A stretch of 64,000 nt of DNA from Streptomyces sp. B21-105 (GCF_036898465.1 NZ_JARUMJ010000001.1:3224001-3288000); one strand, 5' to 3'; shown: positions 8,459 to 18,726, counted from the first letter of the stretch. Notes: generated from the letters alone by a model not told the origin. Made by a program: numbers and translations.

Positions 8459-9475
8459 TCAGCGCTCGCTGTCGAGGTGGGCCATCGCGGCGGCCGCGTA
8501 GCGCTCGCCGGCGGCCGCGTCGGCCGGGACGGCCTCCTCGATCGCGGCGAGGTCGCCGGCGTCCAGGACGACGTCCAGCGCGCCCAGCGACTCCGCGAGC
8601 CGCTCCCTGGTCCGCGCGCCGATCAGCGGCACGATGTCCTCGCCCTGGGCCAGCACCCAGGCAATCGCGATCTGGGCGACGGAGACGCCCTTCTGCCCGG
8701 CGATCTTCCGCAGGGCCTCCACCAGGTTCAGGTTGTGCTTGAGGTTGTCGCCCTGGAAGCGGGGCGAGTAGAGCCGGAAGTCGTTCGCGGCGAGCTTGCG
8801 GTCGGCGGTGAAGTGCCCGGAGATCAGCCCGCGTGACAGCACGCCGTACGCGGTGATCGAGATTCCCAGTTCACGGGTGGCCGGCAGGATCGACTTCTCG
8901 ATGCCGCGGGAGATCAGCCCGTACTCGATCTGCAGGTCGGCGATCGGGGCGGTGGCGGCGGCCCTGCGGATGGTCTCGGCACCGACCTCGCTGAGGCCGA
9001 TGTGCCGGACGTACCCCTTCTCGACGAGTTCGGCGATCGCGCCGACCGTCTCCTCGATCGGCACGTCGGGGTCGAGCCGGGCGAGGCGGTAGACGTCGAT
9101 GTGGTCGACCCCCAGGCGCTGGAGGGAGTAGGCGGCGAAGTTCTTCACGGCTGCGGGCCGGCCGTCGTAGCCGGACCAGGAGCCGTCCGGCCCGCGCAGG
9201 GCGCCGAACTTCACACTGGTCAGAGCCTGTTGGCGACGGGCGGCGGGTGCGGTGCGCAGCGCTTCGCCGATCAGCAGCTCGTTGTGGCCCATGCCGTAGA
9301 AGTCGCCGGTGTCCAGCAGGGTCACGCCGGCCTCGAGGGCGGCGTGGATGGTCGCGATCCCCTCGGCCCGGTCCCCGCCGCTGTACAGCGCGGACATGCC
9401 CATGCAGCCGAGGCCGAGAGCGGAGACCTGGGGACCGGTGAGGCCGAGGGAGCGGGTTCGCATCGTCATGCGCAT
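8459..9475 (-). CDS. aldo/keto reductase
   Basis: This NADPH-dependent oxidoreductase of the aldo/keto reductase superfamily has a single TIM barrel. Visible are LGCMGMSALYSGGD, the catalytic Asp/Tyr segment LLDTGDFYGMGHNELLIGEAL, the Lys strand TSVKFGALRG, and the cofactor-binding end VPLIGARTRERLAE. The subfamily pattern YRLARLDPDVPIEETVG near the usual His position matches the Streptomyces YhdN-like group. An ATG at 9475 is used; inner ATGs at 9469 and 9463 are possible. The gene heads an operon with the TetR gene. The substrate is unknown; induction by an aldehyde or quinone is a guess from the context. Confidence 0.9.
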   Translation of the reverse strand: MRMTMRTRSLGLTGPQVSALGLGCMGMSALYSGGDRAEGIATIHAALEAGVTLLDTGDFYGMGHNELLIGEALRTAPAARRQQALTSVKFGALRGPDGSWSGYDGRPAAVKNFAAYSLQRLGVDHIDVYRLARLDPDVPIEETVGAIAELVEKGYVRHIGLSEVGAETIRRAAATAPIADLQIEYGLISRGIEKSILPATRELGISITAYGVLSRGLISGHFTADRKLAANDFRLYSPRFQGDNLKHNLNLVEALRKIAGQKGVSVAQIAIAWVLAQGEDIVPLIGARTRERLAESLGALDVVLDAGDLAAIEEAVPADAAAGERYAAAAMAHLDSER

Positions 9476-9491
9476 CAGCTTTGCATGATGG

Positions 9492-9515
9492 ATGACAGAT
9501 TTCAATATCTGTCAT
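9492..9515. promoter_or_regulatory. perfect palindromic operator upstream of the AKR-TetR operon
   Basis: ATGACAGAT-TTCAAT-ATCTGTCAT is a perfect dyad with 9-bp arms and a 6-bp spacer, and an extra half site CTGTCAT follows directly at 9516-9522. The size and symmetry are those of a TetR-family operator. It lies about 17 bp upstream of the aldo/keto reductase start and faces the divergent hydrolase gene on the other side. Binding by the TetR protein encoded at 7837-8433 is inferred. Confidence 0.65.
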
Positions 9516-9686
9516 CTGTCATCTGCTATCCGTCACTTGTCGCGATGCCGCCGGCCTCGGCCCCGCCGTAGTCCGTCCGGTCGACGGGGCGCGAGACGCG
9601 AGGACAATGGGATATGTCGGTGCGCAGTCACCTCGGCGGCGCCTGCCGCCGACCGAGCGGCCCTTCGCGCCGCCATGGAGGCTGCC

Positions 9687-10799
9687 ATGAGCATCCGGAT
9701 CGCCACCTTCAACATGGAGAACCTCTTCCGCCGGCCCACGGCCTTCCGCCTCGAGAACCCGGCGGAGCGCAAAGAGATCCTCGACGACTTCGCGACGCTG
9801 GCCGCCCTCCTCGACCTGCCGGTGTACACGGACGACGACAAGAAGAAGATCGCCGGGCTCATCGAGAAGCACCGGGCGTACGGCATCGACCCGAAGAACC
9901 CGCCGCCGATCTACGTGAACCAGTCACGGCCGGGCAAGGACTCCGGGCTCTTCAAGACGACGGGCTCGGGAACGAACACCCACGTCGTGGTCACCGCCAA
10001 GGGCCGTTCCGCATGGGCGGGCTGGGCCGAACTGTCGCAGGACGACTTCGAGCTGAGCGTGGTGCGCAACACCGGCCGGGTGGTCTCGGAGGTGGACGCC
10101 GACATCCTGCTCACCGTGGAGGTCGAGGACCGGCTCACCCTGGAGCGCTTCAACACGCAGGTGCTGGCCGGGGCGCTCGGCCGGCGGCCGTACCCCTACG
10201 TCCTGCTGATCGACGGCAACGATCCCCGGGGCATCGACATCGGCATCCTCAGCCGGCACCCGATCACGTCCGTGCGAACCCATATCTTCGACAGCGGCCC
10301 CGAGCGTCCCGACCTGCGGCTCTTCAGCCGCGACTGCCCCGAGTACGAGATCCAGCTCAACGGGACGCCCCTGGTGGTCCTCGGCAACCACCTGAAGAGC
10401 AAGTTCCAGGACAACCCCGATCTGCGCCTGGCCCAGGCGAAGCGGGTCGCCGAGATCTACCGGGCCGCGCTGGAGCGCACCCCGCACGTCGTCGTCGCCG
10501 GGGACCTCAACGACGACCCCGACAGCGCCCCGGCCACCGTCCTGCGCGACACCGGCCTGCGCGACGTGATGACGCACCGCGCCTATCGCGGACTGCCCGG
10601 CACCCACGGGACCTGCAAGAGCGAGGAGAGCAAGCTCGATTACCTCCTGCTCTCGCCCGAGCTGTGGCCGGAGGTCCAGCACGTCGGTCTGGAGACCCGC
10701 GGCATCTTCGCGAAGGACATCAAGTCCTTCGACACGGTGAACTCGAAGGGCACGGCGGCCTCCGACCACGCGGCGCTCTACGTGGACGTCGACCTGTAG
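9687..10799 (+). CDS. endonuclease/exonuclease/phosphatase family protein
   Basis: This 370-residue metal-dependent hydrolase has the EEP (DNase I-like) fold. Motifs in order are IATFNMENLF (metal-binding Asn and Glu), PDLRLFSRDC, LGNHLKSKF (catalytic His region), VVVAGDLNDDPDS (Asp/Asn pair) and the C-terminal TAASDHAALYVDV with the catalytic Asp-His. The start at 9687 has GGAG six bases upstream. There is no signal peptide, so it is probably cytoplasmic. The substrate could be a nucleic acid or a phosphate ester and cannot be resolved by eye. It diverges from the AKR operon and ends convergently over a DUF397 remnant. Confidence 0.85.
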   Translation: MSIRIATFNMENLFRRPTAFRLENPAERKEILDDFATLAALLDLPVYTDDDKKKIAGLIEKHRAYGIDPKNPPPIYVNQSRPGKDSGLFKTTGSGTNTHVVVTAKGRSAWAGWAELSQDDFELSVVRNTGRVVSEVDADILLTVEVEDRLTLERFNTQVLAGALGRRPYPYVLLIDGNDPRGIDIGILSRHPITSVRTHIFDSGPERPDLRLFSRDCPEYEIQLNGTPLVVLGNHLKSKFQDNPDLRLAQAKRVAEIYRAALERTPHVVVAGDLNDDPDSAPATVLRDTGLRDVMTHRAYRGLPGTHGTCKSEESKLDYLLLSPELWPEVQHVGLETRGIFAKDIKSFDTVNSKGTAASDHAALYVDVDL

Positions 10800-10985
10800 G
10801 CGCGCACGAAGCAGCCCCAGGCGTCCGCGCCGAACACCAGCACACCCCGCCCGGGATCCTTGCTGTCCCGGACGGGGACGAGGGAGGGGACGCCTGCGGC
10901 GACCTCGACACACTCGCCGCCGTCCGAAGATGAAGGTCCGCGACTCGGCAGGGTTCAGCGCCAGGTGACGAAACCCCGTCATATG
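10778..10985 (-). pseudogene. DUF397 protein remnant
   Basis: The complement of about 10778-10985 reads VTWR-stop-TLPSRGPSSSDGGECVEVAAGVPSLVPVRDSKDP and on to LVFGADAWGCFVRAYR. This is the DUF397 pattern (WRKSS...GGECVEVA...VRDSKDP...F...W..F) with an in-frame TGA replacing the codon after TWR and no usable start. DUF397 proteins normally follow a DUF5753 helix-turn-helix regulator, which also lies broken just upstream. The remnant overlaps the 3-prime end of the EEP hydrolase gene convergently. Confidence 0.75.
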
Positions 10986-10989
10986 TGCG

Positions 10990-11700
10990 GTGCAGACGCT
11001 CAACTCTGCTGGCTTCTTCCACCAGTTCACCGCGTACGTCGATTTCGGCATAGGCCACCGTTCGGCCTTCCGCGAGACGCAGGAACATCATGGAAGTGCT
11101 GTCCATGGAGTGCAGCCCCGCGCCGAACGGCAACACATGGAGGGTGCTGTTCGGGCAATCCGAAGCCTCCACCAGAAACCCCAACTGCCCCTGCCACTCA
11201 GCAGGGTTGCGCAGCGAATTGCGCAGTACCGCTTCGGAGAGGATTGCGCGGAACGGTGGCGCATCGGCCCCCTCCAGCACCTTCCGCCGCCCGACACGCG
11301 CCTCGACCTGTTACTCCAGTGCCTCCCCCGTGAGGCCGCCCGCCTCGAGCGCTTCCCGCGCGTATCCGGCCGCCTGCGACAACCTGGGCGGCCTGCTCAC
11401 CCCGTAGCGCCACAGCCCGACCGCCTCCGCCCTCCGCCCTCCGCCCTCCGCCCTCCGCCTACAGCGTCATGTACCTGCGGTACTGCTCCTTGAACTGCGA
11501 AGCGTCCGCGACCGCCAGCTCCCGTCCAGCACCTCGACGACCTCCGGGCTGCCGAGACTCCGGCCGCCCTCCGTCTTGCCGAAGGTCGACGCCGTCCAGC
11601 CCAGCACCTCCTCCAGCTGCCGCAGGCTGTCACCCTTGCCCGCGCGCAGCAGGCGCAGCTCCTCCGCGAACCGTCGCCGGGGTTCCTGACTGCGCCCCAT
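10990..11700 (-). pseudogene. XRE-type HTH/DUF5753 regulator, broken
   Basis: The N-terminus from ATG 11700 reads MGRSQEPRRRFAEELRLLRAG...LRQLEEVLGW...EVLDG, an XRE helix-turn-helix. It then shifts frame to read ELAVADASQFKEQYRRYMTL and stops. After a 7-bp repeat (11430-11457), DUF5753-like sequence resumes (QAAGYAREALEAGGLTGEALE, in-frame TAA, QVEARVGRRKVLEGADAPPF...LHVLPFGAGLHS...). At least one frameshift, one nonsense codon and a deletion of the DUF5753 start are needed. With the DUF397 remnant it forms a decayed copy of the regulator pair common in Streptomyces. Confidence 0.78.
11430..11457. repeat. 7-bp tandem repeat at the pseudogene junction
   Basis: The unit CCCTCCG is repeated four times exactly between the helix-turn-helix part and the DUF5753 part of the broken regulator gene. 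It may mark the site where slippage or deletion disrupted the gene. Confidence 0.75.
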
Positions 11701-11896
11701 GACCACCCTCCTCGCCGGCACCGCCCGCCCCTTCCGCATTTGTGGAATTTGCGCGGCTGAACGCCCACGAAGCCCTCGTCGACGGCATGTCGGCCCCGCC
11801 CGGAGGTCATCCTGACGACGCCCCCACCACCCAGAGTGCCCCAACCCTCACATTCCGCATGGAAGTTGGGTATGTTGGCCATAAGGAGCGGACGAC

Positions 11897-12277
11897 ATGC
11901 AGCACGAACCCGGCACCCTCCTCTACGACCCGGCCACCGACAGGTTCGGCGAGTACCAGGACCGTTCCGGCCCCTACGCGATGCTGCGACCGGTCGGCGG
12001 CGGCCGGGAGTGGCAGGCGGACCCGGCGGCGGTGCGGCCGGCGACCGAGCGTGAGCGGCTGCACGCGGGCGTGCGCGCGGCGAACGAACGGGCGCGTACG
12101 GACGGCCCGTTCATGCTGGGCCTGCGTCGTCCGCCCGAGCCGGTGCCGGACTGCCCGGAGTGCGTCGAGCTCGCGACGCGCCGCGCCGAGGCCCGTGCCG
12201 CGTACGACTACAGCGCGGAGACCGACGCCGACGTCCTGCTCCGCGGCCACCAGCGTGAGCGGAACTGCCCGGCATGA
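11897..12277 (+). CDS. conserved hypothetical protein near the DUF397 remnants
   Basis: This 126-residue protein starts at an ATG preceded by AAGGAG (spacing about 8), a good ribosome binding site. It has an N-terminal part rich in charged and aromatic residues (GTLLYDPATDRFGEYQD) and a C-terminal CPECVELATRRAEARAAYDYSAETDADVLL segment with one CxxC pair. As I recall, proteins of this type are often encoded beside HTH/DUF397 regulator pairs in Streptomyces, which fits the decayed pair upstream. It appears intact. Function is unknown. Confidence 0.72.
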   Translation: MQHEPGTLLYDPATDRFGEYQDRSGPYAMLRPVGGGREWQADPAAVRPATERERLHAGVRAANERARTDGPFMLGLRRPPEPVPDCPECVELATRRAEARAAYDYSAETDADVLLRGHQRERNCPA

Positions 12278-12282
12278 CACGA

Positions 12283-12327
12283 CACGAGGCCGGTCCCGAC
12301 GGGAGTCCCGTCGGGGCCGGCCTCGTG
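12283..12327. terminator. strong bidirectional hairpin terminator
   Basis: A 45-base inverted repeat begins CACGAGGCCGG and ends CCGGCCTCGTG, with about 20 paired bases and one G-U opportunity. It lies between the convergent ends of the hypothetical gene (12277) and glyS (12348). There is no U-tract, as is common in Streptomyces terminators, and it can serve both directions. Confidence 0.8.
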
Positions 12328-12347
12328 GCGCTGAGCGCCGGGGGCGG

Positions 12348-13730
<1,383 letters not shown>

Positions 13731-13912
13731 GGTGCTCTCTTCATAACGACGACGGGCGACGAAGCGAGGTGCTTCCAGCGAAGACTTCAGGGTACCGGCG
13801 GGGACTCCCCCTCGACCAAATCGGGACCCCGCCGGGACCCTGCCAGGACCCGGCCACCGGCGGCCATACCGCAGCTCTTCGGGGCTTACCGGCCCCATCA
13901 CCCGAGAGCTTG

Positions 13913-13950
13913 TTGACAACGGTTTCCATATTTGTTGAAAATGACTGTCA
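13913..13950 (+). promoter_or_regulatory. znuA promoter region with Zur box
   Basis: TGAAAATGACTGTCA at 13936-13950 closely resembles the actinobacterial zinc-uptake regulator operator (consensus near TGAAAATGATTTTCA). It ends on the first base of the probable znuA start codon. A TTGACA hexamer (13913-13918) lies 17 bp before it and could be the -35 element, so bound Zur would cover the -10 region and start. The Zur gene is the last gene of this cluster, giving zinc-dependent feedback. Confidence 0.75.
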
Positions 13951-14906
13951 TGAACGTACGACGACTCATATCCGGCACGGCCGTCGCGGCGGCCACCGCC
14001 CTCGGCCTCGGCACCCTCTCCGCGTGCTCCTCCGACAGCGCGGCCGCGGCCAACACGGACAAGTTCGACGTCGTCGCGTCGTTCTATCCGATGGCCTTCC
14101 TCGCCGAGCAGATAGGCGGGGACCACGTGCATGTCACCAGCCTCACCGAGCCCGGCCAGGAACCGCACGACCTGGAGATCAGCGCCAAGCAGACGGCCGC
14201 GCTCCAGGAGTCCGACGCGGTGCTCTACCTGAAGAACCTCCAGCCCTCCGTCGACGACGCGGTGGCCCAGTCCGAGATCAAGACCAAGATCGACGCCGCC
14301 TCCCTCACCACGATGGAGAAGCACGGCAACGAGGTCGGCGGCCACGCGGCCGAGCACGACGACCACGAGAACGAGGAGCTGGCCGGCCTCGACCCGCACA
14401 TCTGGCTCGACCCGGTGCGCTACGCCCAGGTCGCCGAGGGCGTCGGCGAGGCCTTCGAGAAGGCCGACCCCGACCACGCTGCCGACTACAAGACCAACAC
14501 CGCGACCCTGGTGAAGAAGCTCGGCGACCTCAACACCCAGTTCAAGGACGGGCTGGCGAACACGAAGACCAAGGTCTTCATCACCACCCACGCCGCCTTC
14601 GGATACCTCGCCGAGCGCTACGGCCTGACCGAGGAGGCCATCAACGGCCTCGACCCCGAGTCGGAGCCCAGCGCCGCGCGCGTGAAGGAGCTTGAGAAGA
14701 TGGCCAAGGCCGACGGCGTCACCACCGTGTTCTACGAGACGCTCGTCAGCGACAAGACCGCGAAGACCATCGCCGGCGACGCCGGACTGAAGACGGACGT
14801 CCTCGACCCGATCGAGGGCATCACGGACCAGTCCCGCGGCCAGAACTACTTCTCGGTCCAGCAGGCGAACCTCAAGGCGCTTCAGACGGCCCTGGGAACC
14901 AAGTGA
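13950..14906 (+). CDS. znuA: zinc ABC transporter substrate-binding lipoprotein
   Basis: This extracytoplasmic solute-binding protein captures zinc and hands it to the membrane permease. From ATG 13950 it has a lipoprotein signal peptide with lipobox LSAC near residue 24. A cluster A-I type fold follows with metal-ligand histidines visible in [10 protein letters not shown], the His/Asp-rich loop ([12 protein letters not shown]) and [12 protein letters not shown], and a late [16 protein letters not shown] and Glu/Asp site. An ATG at 13941 is an alternative start. It is the first gene of znuA-znuC-znuB and overlaps a Zur box. The His-rich loop marks it as a zinc rather than manganese binder. 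Confidence 0.93.
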   Translation: MNVRRLISGTAVAAATALGLGTLSACSSDSAAAANTDKFDVVASFYPMAFLAEQIGGDHVHVTSLTEPGQEPHDLEISAKQTAALQESDAVLYLKNLQPSVDDAVAQSEIKTKIDAASLTTMEKHGNEVGGHAAEHDDHENEELAGLDPHIWLDPVRYAQVAEGVGEAFEKADPDHAADYKTNTATLVKKLGDLNTQFKDGLANTKTKVFITTHAAFGYLAERYGLTEEAINGLDPESEPSAARVKELEKMAKADGVTTVFYETLVSDKTAKTIAGDAGLKTDVLDPIEGITDQSRGQNYFSVQQANLKALQTALGTK

Positions 14907-14923
14907 TCTCTACGGAGGGCGTC

Positions 14924-15700
14924 ATGGACGCGAAGGCCGAGCCCGTGATCGCGATGCGCGCAGTCAGCGCACAACTGGGCTCGCGCCCAGTGCTGCGGGG
15001 CGTCGACCTCACCGTGCGGCGCGGTGAGGTCGTCGCCCTGCTCGGCGCGAACGGCTCCGGGAAGTCGACGGCTGTGCGCAGCGTCATCGGCCAGGTGGCG
15101 ATCGACGCGGGCGAGATCGAACTGTTCGGCACCGCGCACCGCCGGTTCCGGGACTGGTCGCGGGTCGGATACGTGCCGCAGCGCACCACGGCAGCGGGCG
15201 GCGTCCCGGCCACGGTGACGGAGATCGTCTCCTCGGGCCGGCTCTCCCGCACCCGCTTCGGCGTCTTCCGCAAGGCCGACCACACGGCCGTCCGCCGGGC
15301 CCTGGATCTGGTCGGCATGTCCGACCGCGCCAAGGACAACGTGGACGCCCTCTCCGGCGGCCAGCACCAGCGCGTGCTCATCGCCCGCGCGCTCGTCGCC
15401 GAACCCGAACTGCTGATCATGGACGAGCCGATGGCCGGCGTCGACCTCGCCAGCCAGGAGGTCCTGGCCCGCACCCTGAAGGACCAGGTCGCGGCGGGCA
15501 CGACCGTCCTGCTCGTCCTGCACGAACTGGGCCCGCTGGAGCCCCTCATCGACCGGGCGGTCGTCCTGCGCGACGGCTGCGTCCTGCACGACGGCCCGCC
15601 CACCCCGGCCGTGGGGCAGCACGCCCTCCCCGGCCACGACCACGTACACCCGCACGCACCCGCGGGCGTCGAACCGATCCGCACGGGACTGCTGAGCTGA
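14924..15700 (+). CDS. znuC: zinc ABC transporter ATP-binding protein
   Basis: This is the ATPase subunit of the zinc importer. It has Walker A GANGSGKST (about residues 41-49), the signature LSGGQHQRV and Walker B LLIMDEP. A C-terminal His-rich tail (HALPGHDHVHPHAP) is probably metal-binding. The ATG at 14924 is chosen over an overlapping GTG at 14903 because GGAGGG precedes it at the right distance. Its stop overlaps the znuB start by one base, so the two are translationally coupled. Confidence 0.94.
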   Translation: MDAKAEPVIAMRAVSAQLGSRPVLRGVDLTVRRGEVVALLGANGSGKSTAVRSVIGQVAIDAGEIELFGTAHRRFRDWSRVGYVPQRTTAAGGVPATVTEIVSSGRLSRTRFGVFRKADHTAVRRALDLVGMSDRAKDNVDALSGGQHQRVLIARALVAEPELLIMDEPMAGVDLASQEVLARTLKDQVAAGTTVLLVLHELGPLEPLIDRAVVLRDGCVLHDGPPTPAVGQHALPGHDHVHPHAPAGVEPIRTGLLS

Positions 15701-16602
15701 TGGACATCCTCGACTACGCCTTCATGCAGCGGGCCCTGCTCGCCGCCGTCCTCGTCGGCATCACCGCGCCCGCGGTCGGCGTCTACCTCGTCCAGCGCCG
15801 CCAGGCCCTCATGGGCGACGGCATCGGCCACGTCGCGATGACCGGCGTCGGCCTCGGCTTCCTCCTCAACGCCTCGCCCGTGTGGATGGCGACCGCCGTG
15901 TCCGTGCTCGGCGCGGTGGCGATGGAACTGATCCGCTGGTACGGCAGGACCCGCGGCGACATCGCCCTCGCGATGCTCTTCTACGGCGGCATGGCCGGCG
16001 GCGTGATGTTCATCAACCTCGCGCCCGGCGGCTCCAACGCCAACCTGACGTCGTACCTCTTCGGATCGCTGTCGACCGTCTCCGAGTCGGACGTCACCGC
16101 CATCTGCCTGCTCGCGGGCTTCGTCGTCGCCGTCACCCTGGGCCTGCGCCGCCAGCTCTTCGCGGTCAGCCAGGACGAGGAGTTCGCCCGCGTGACGGGC
16201 CTGCCGGTGCGGGCGCTGAACCTGCTGACCGCCGTCACCGCCGCGGTGACCGTGACGGTCGCCATGCGGGTGGTGGGCCTGCTGCTGGTCAGCGCGCTGA
16301 TGGTGGTCCCGGTGGCCGCCGCGCAGCAGCTCAGCCGCAGCTTCGCCGCCACCTTCGCGATCGCCGTCGCGATCGGCGTGACGGTGACCCTCGGCGGCAC
16401 GGTCACCTCCTACTACCAGGACGTGCCGCCCGGTGCGACGATCGTCCTGCTGACCATCGCCGCGTTCATCGCGCTGAGCGTGCTGGCCGCCCCGCTGGCC
16501 CGCCGCCGCGCCCGCGCCCTGGCCGCGCAGGGACCCGCCGGAGACCCCGCCGAGTGCACGATTCCGGCCACCCGGGACGCGGGGGACGAGGTCGGCGTCT
16601 GA
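15700..16602 (+). CDS. znuB: zinc ABC transporter membrane permease
   Basis: This 300-residue integral membrane protein of the ABC-3 permease family has about eight hydrophobic segments from residue 10 to 280. It forms the zinc channel with ZnuC. Family marks include LMGDGIGHVAMTGVGLGFLL and VVGLLLVSALMVVPVAAAQQLSRSF. The ATG overlaps the znuC stop (TGATG). The zur gene follows 59 bp downstream. Confidence 0.94.
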   Translation: MDILDYAFMQRALLAAVLVGITAPAVGVYLVQRRQALMGDGIGHVAMTGVGLGFLLNASPVWMATAVSVLGAVAMELIRWYGRTRGDIALAMLFYGGMAGGVMFINLAPGGSNANLTSYLFGSLSTVSESDVTAICLLAGFVVAVTLGLRRQLFAVSQDEEFARVTGLPVRALNLLTAVTAAVTVTVAMRVVGLLLVSALMVVPVAAAQQLSRSFAATFAIAVAIGVTVTLGGTVTSYYQDVPPGATIVLLTIAAFIALSVLAAPLARRRARALAAQGPAGDPAECTIPATRDAGDEVGV

Positions 16603-16661
16603 CTGCGCACAGCCGCGGCTGGCACAATGGCCCGGCAACCCGCAGATGTGAGGAGACGACG

Positions 16662-17081
16662 GTGACGACCGCTGGACCGCCTGTGAGGGGCCGCTCCACC
16701 CGGCAGCGTGCCGCGGTGGCGGCCGCGCTCGACGAGGTCGAGGAGTTCCGCAGCGCTCAGGACCTGCACGACATGCTCAAGCACAAGGGCGACTCGGTGG
16801 GCCTGACCACGGTCTACCGCACGCTCCAGTCCCTCGCCGACGCCGGCGAGGTCGACGTCCTGCGCACCTCGGACGGCGAGTCGGTGTACCGCCGCTGCTC
16901 CACCGGCGAGCACCACCACCACCTCGTCTGCCGCGTCTGCGGCAAGGCCGTGGAGGTGGAGGGCCCGGCGGTCGAGAAGTGGGCCGAGGCGATCGCCGCC
17001 GAGCACGGCTACGTCAGCGTGGCCCACACCGTGGAGATCTTCGGCACGTGCGCGGAGTGCGCGGGCGCCTCCGGCGGCTGA
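16662..17081 (+). CDS. zur: zinc uptake regulator, Fur family
   Basis: This 139-residue Fur-family repressor binds DNA when loaded with zinc. It has an N-terminal winged helix (TRQRAAVAAALDEVEEFRSAQDLHDML, VGLTTVYRTLQSLADAGEVD) and the metal-site histidine cluster GEHHHHLVCRVCGKAVEVEG with CxxC. A second C-terminal pair (CAEC) forms the structural zinc site. GTG at 16662 has AGGAG at spacing 6. It lies at the end of the znuACB operon or has its own weak promoter in the 59-bp gap. It should repress znuA through the box at 13936. Confidence 0.94.
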   Translation: MTTAGPPVRGRSTRQRAAVAAALDEVEEFRSAQDLHDMLKHKGDSVGLTTVYRTLQSLADAGEVDVLRTSDGESVYRRCSTGEHHHHLVCRVCGKAVEVEGPAVEKWAEAIAAEHGYVSVAHTVEIFGTCAECAGASGG

Positions 17082-17205
17082 CCCGTCGCGCGGTCCCGGT
17101 CCGCCGGGACGGCCGTCCAGTGCCGTTCTGACCGTCCGATGCCGTCCAGTGCCGGCTTGACCGTCAGGACGACACGGGCCGGTGCCCGCGATCAGGCGCG
17201 CGGGG

Positions 17206-17748
17206 TCAGGCGCGCGGCAGCCGGCTGTCCAGCAGGGCCCGCAGCCGGTCGACGTCCTCCGGGGCGCGGGCGCCCCGCTTGACGAGGACGATCGCACAGC
17301 GACCGGCCTTGTCGGGACTGCGCAGGGCGAAGATCCGGCTCGACTCCGCGTAGCTGCCGAAGTTGGCCCAGCCCATGCGCAGATCGCCGTGCGCATGCAC
17401 GGTGCGTACGCCCTCGGGGCCGACGGACACCTGGAGCCGGCCGTGGTGCCGGTTCGCCTCCACCGACTTCGCGGCCGACATCCGCGGCGCGAAGTACAGC
17501 AGCACCGACCACAGCACGAACATCACACCGAACGGGATGTCGCCTCCGTCGCCGTCCCGCACGCCCTGCGCGAGCAGCCACACACCGGCCAGCGCGACGC
17601 ACGCCAGAAAGACCGGCCGGTGGATCAGACCGACCTTGCCCTGCTTGCGGGACACCAGCCGGACGGCGTCCTCCATGTCCGCGCGGTGATGCTCGTACTC
17701 GAGCACCACGGTGTCCTCCCGCACTCCCACAACCTGCTCTTCGGCCAC
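17206..17748 (-). CDS. YcxB-like membrane protein
   Basis: This 180-residue protein has a polar N-terminus, two hydrophobic helices (about residues 43-60 and 70-85: VFLACVALAGVWLLAQG, GVMFVLWSVLLYF), and a soluble C-terminal domain. The C-terminal pattern (SVGPEGVRTVHAHGDLRMGWANFGSYAESSRIF) matches the YcxB-like domain. The GTG start at 17748 is preceded by GGAGGGG. It lies just downstream of uppS on the same strand. Its function is unknown; YcxB-like proteins are small membrane-anchored proteins without an established role. Confidence 0.75.
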   Translation of the reverse strand: MAEEQVVGVREDTVVLEYEHHRADMEDAVRLVSRKQGKVGLIHRPVFLACVALAGVWLLAQGVRDGDGGDIPFGVMFVLWSVLLYFAPRMSAAKSVEANRHHGRLQVSVGPEGVRTVHAHGDLRMGWANFGSYAESSRIFALRSPDKAGRCAIVLVKRGARAPEDVDRLRALLDSRLPRA

Positions 17749-17837
17749 GGCCCCTCCCCGGTTCTTCGATGACGACCGTGATCGTAACGGCCGGGTGCGA
17801 CAGCAGGCCGGGCCGCCCGGGGGCACGCGAGGACGGA

Positions 17838-18689
17838 CTACGAGGTGACATCCCGGTCCGGGGTCCGTCCCTCCAGGGACAGCAGGACCTCGTTCGGGGT
17901 GGCGCCGCCGAAACGGCGGTCGCGGGAGGCGAACTCGACGCAGGCCCGCCACAGGTCGCGGCGGTCGAAGTCGGGCCACAGGACGTCCTGGAAGACCATC
18001 TCCGCGTACGCGCTCTGCCAGATCAGGTAGTTGGAGGTGCGCTGCTCGCCACTCGGCCGCAGGAACAGGTCGACGTCCGGCATGTCCGGGTAGTACAGGT
18101 ACTTCGCGAGGGTCTTCTCGGTGACCTTGGACGGGTCGAGACGCCCCGCCTTCACATCCTCCGCGAGCGCCTGCGCGGCGTCCGCGATCTCGGCCCGGCC
18201 GCCGTAGTTCATGCAGAAGTACAGGGTGAGCCGGTCGTTGTCCTTGGTCTGCTCCTGGGCGACCTGGAGCTCCTTGGCGACCGACTTCCACAGTTTGGGC
18301 ATCCGGCCCACCCAGCGCACCCGGATACCGAGCTCGTCAAGGGTGTCGCGGGTCTTGCGGATGAAGTCGCGGTTGAAGTTCATCAGGAAGCGGACCTCGT
18401 CGGGCGAACGCTTCCAGTTCTCGGTGGAGAAGGCGTACAGCGAGATGTTGCGCACCCCCATCTCGACGGCGCCCTGCAGCACGTCGAGGACCTGCTCGGC
18501 GCCGACCTTGTGCCCCTCGGTGCGCGGCAGCCCGCGCTCCTTGGCCCAGCGGCCGTTGCCGTCCATGACGATCGCCACATGCTCGGGGACCAGCTCACCG
18601 GGGAGCTTCGGCGGCCGAGCGCCGGACGGGTGCGGCTCCGGAGTCCTGTACTCCTTGCGTTGCCGCCCCAGGAACCCGCGTACGACCAT
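17838..18689 (-). CDS. uppS: isoprenyl transferase (undecaprenyl diphosphate synthase type)
   Basis: This 283-residue cis-prenyltransferase elongates farnesyl diphosphate to the lipid carrier used in cell wall synthesis. The catalytic Asp motif [20 protein letters not shown], the helix [17 protein letters not shown], the NYGGRAEI motif and the C-terminal [24 protein letters not shown] are all clear. It follows recO by 59 bp on the same strand, an arrangement usual in Streptomyces. Confidence 0.95.
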   Translation of the reverse strand: MVVRGFLGRQRKEYRTPEPHPSGARPPKLPGELVPEHVAIVMDGNGRWAKERGLPRTEGHKVGAEQVLDVLQGAVEMGVRNISLYAFSTENWKRSPDEVRFLMNFNRDFIRKTRDTLDELGIRVRWVGRMPKLWKSVAKELQVAQEQTKDNDRLTLYFCMNYGGRAEIADAAQALAEDVKAGRLDPSKVTEKTLAKYLYYPDMPDVDLFLRPSGEQRTSNYLIWQSAYAEMVFQDVLWPDFDRRDLWRACVEFASRDRRFGGATPNEVLLSLEGRTPDRDVTS

Positions 18690-18726
18690 GTGCCTCTCGT
18701 CTCCTTAGTCTTTCAGGCTCTCGCTT

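Noticed and set aside
13731..14591. Open frame extending glyS far upstream on the minus strand.
   Set aside because: The extension runs antisense through znuA and lacks glycyl-tRNA synthetase homology; the standard 460-residue start at 13730 is clear.
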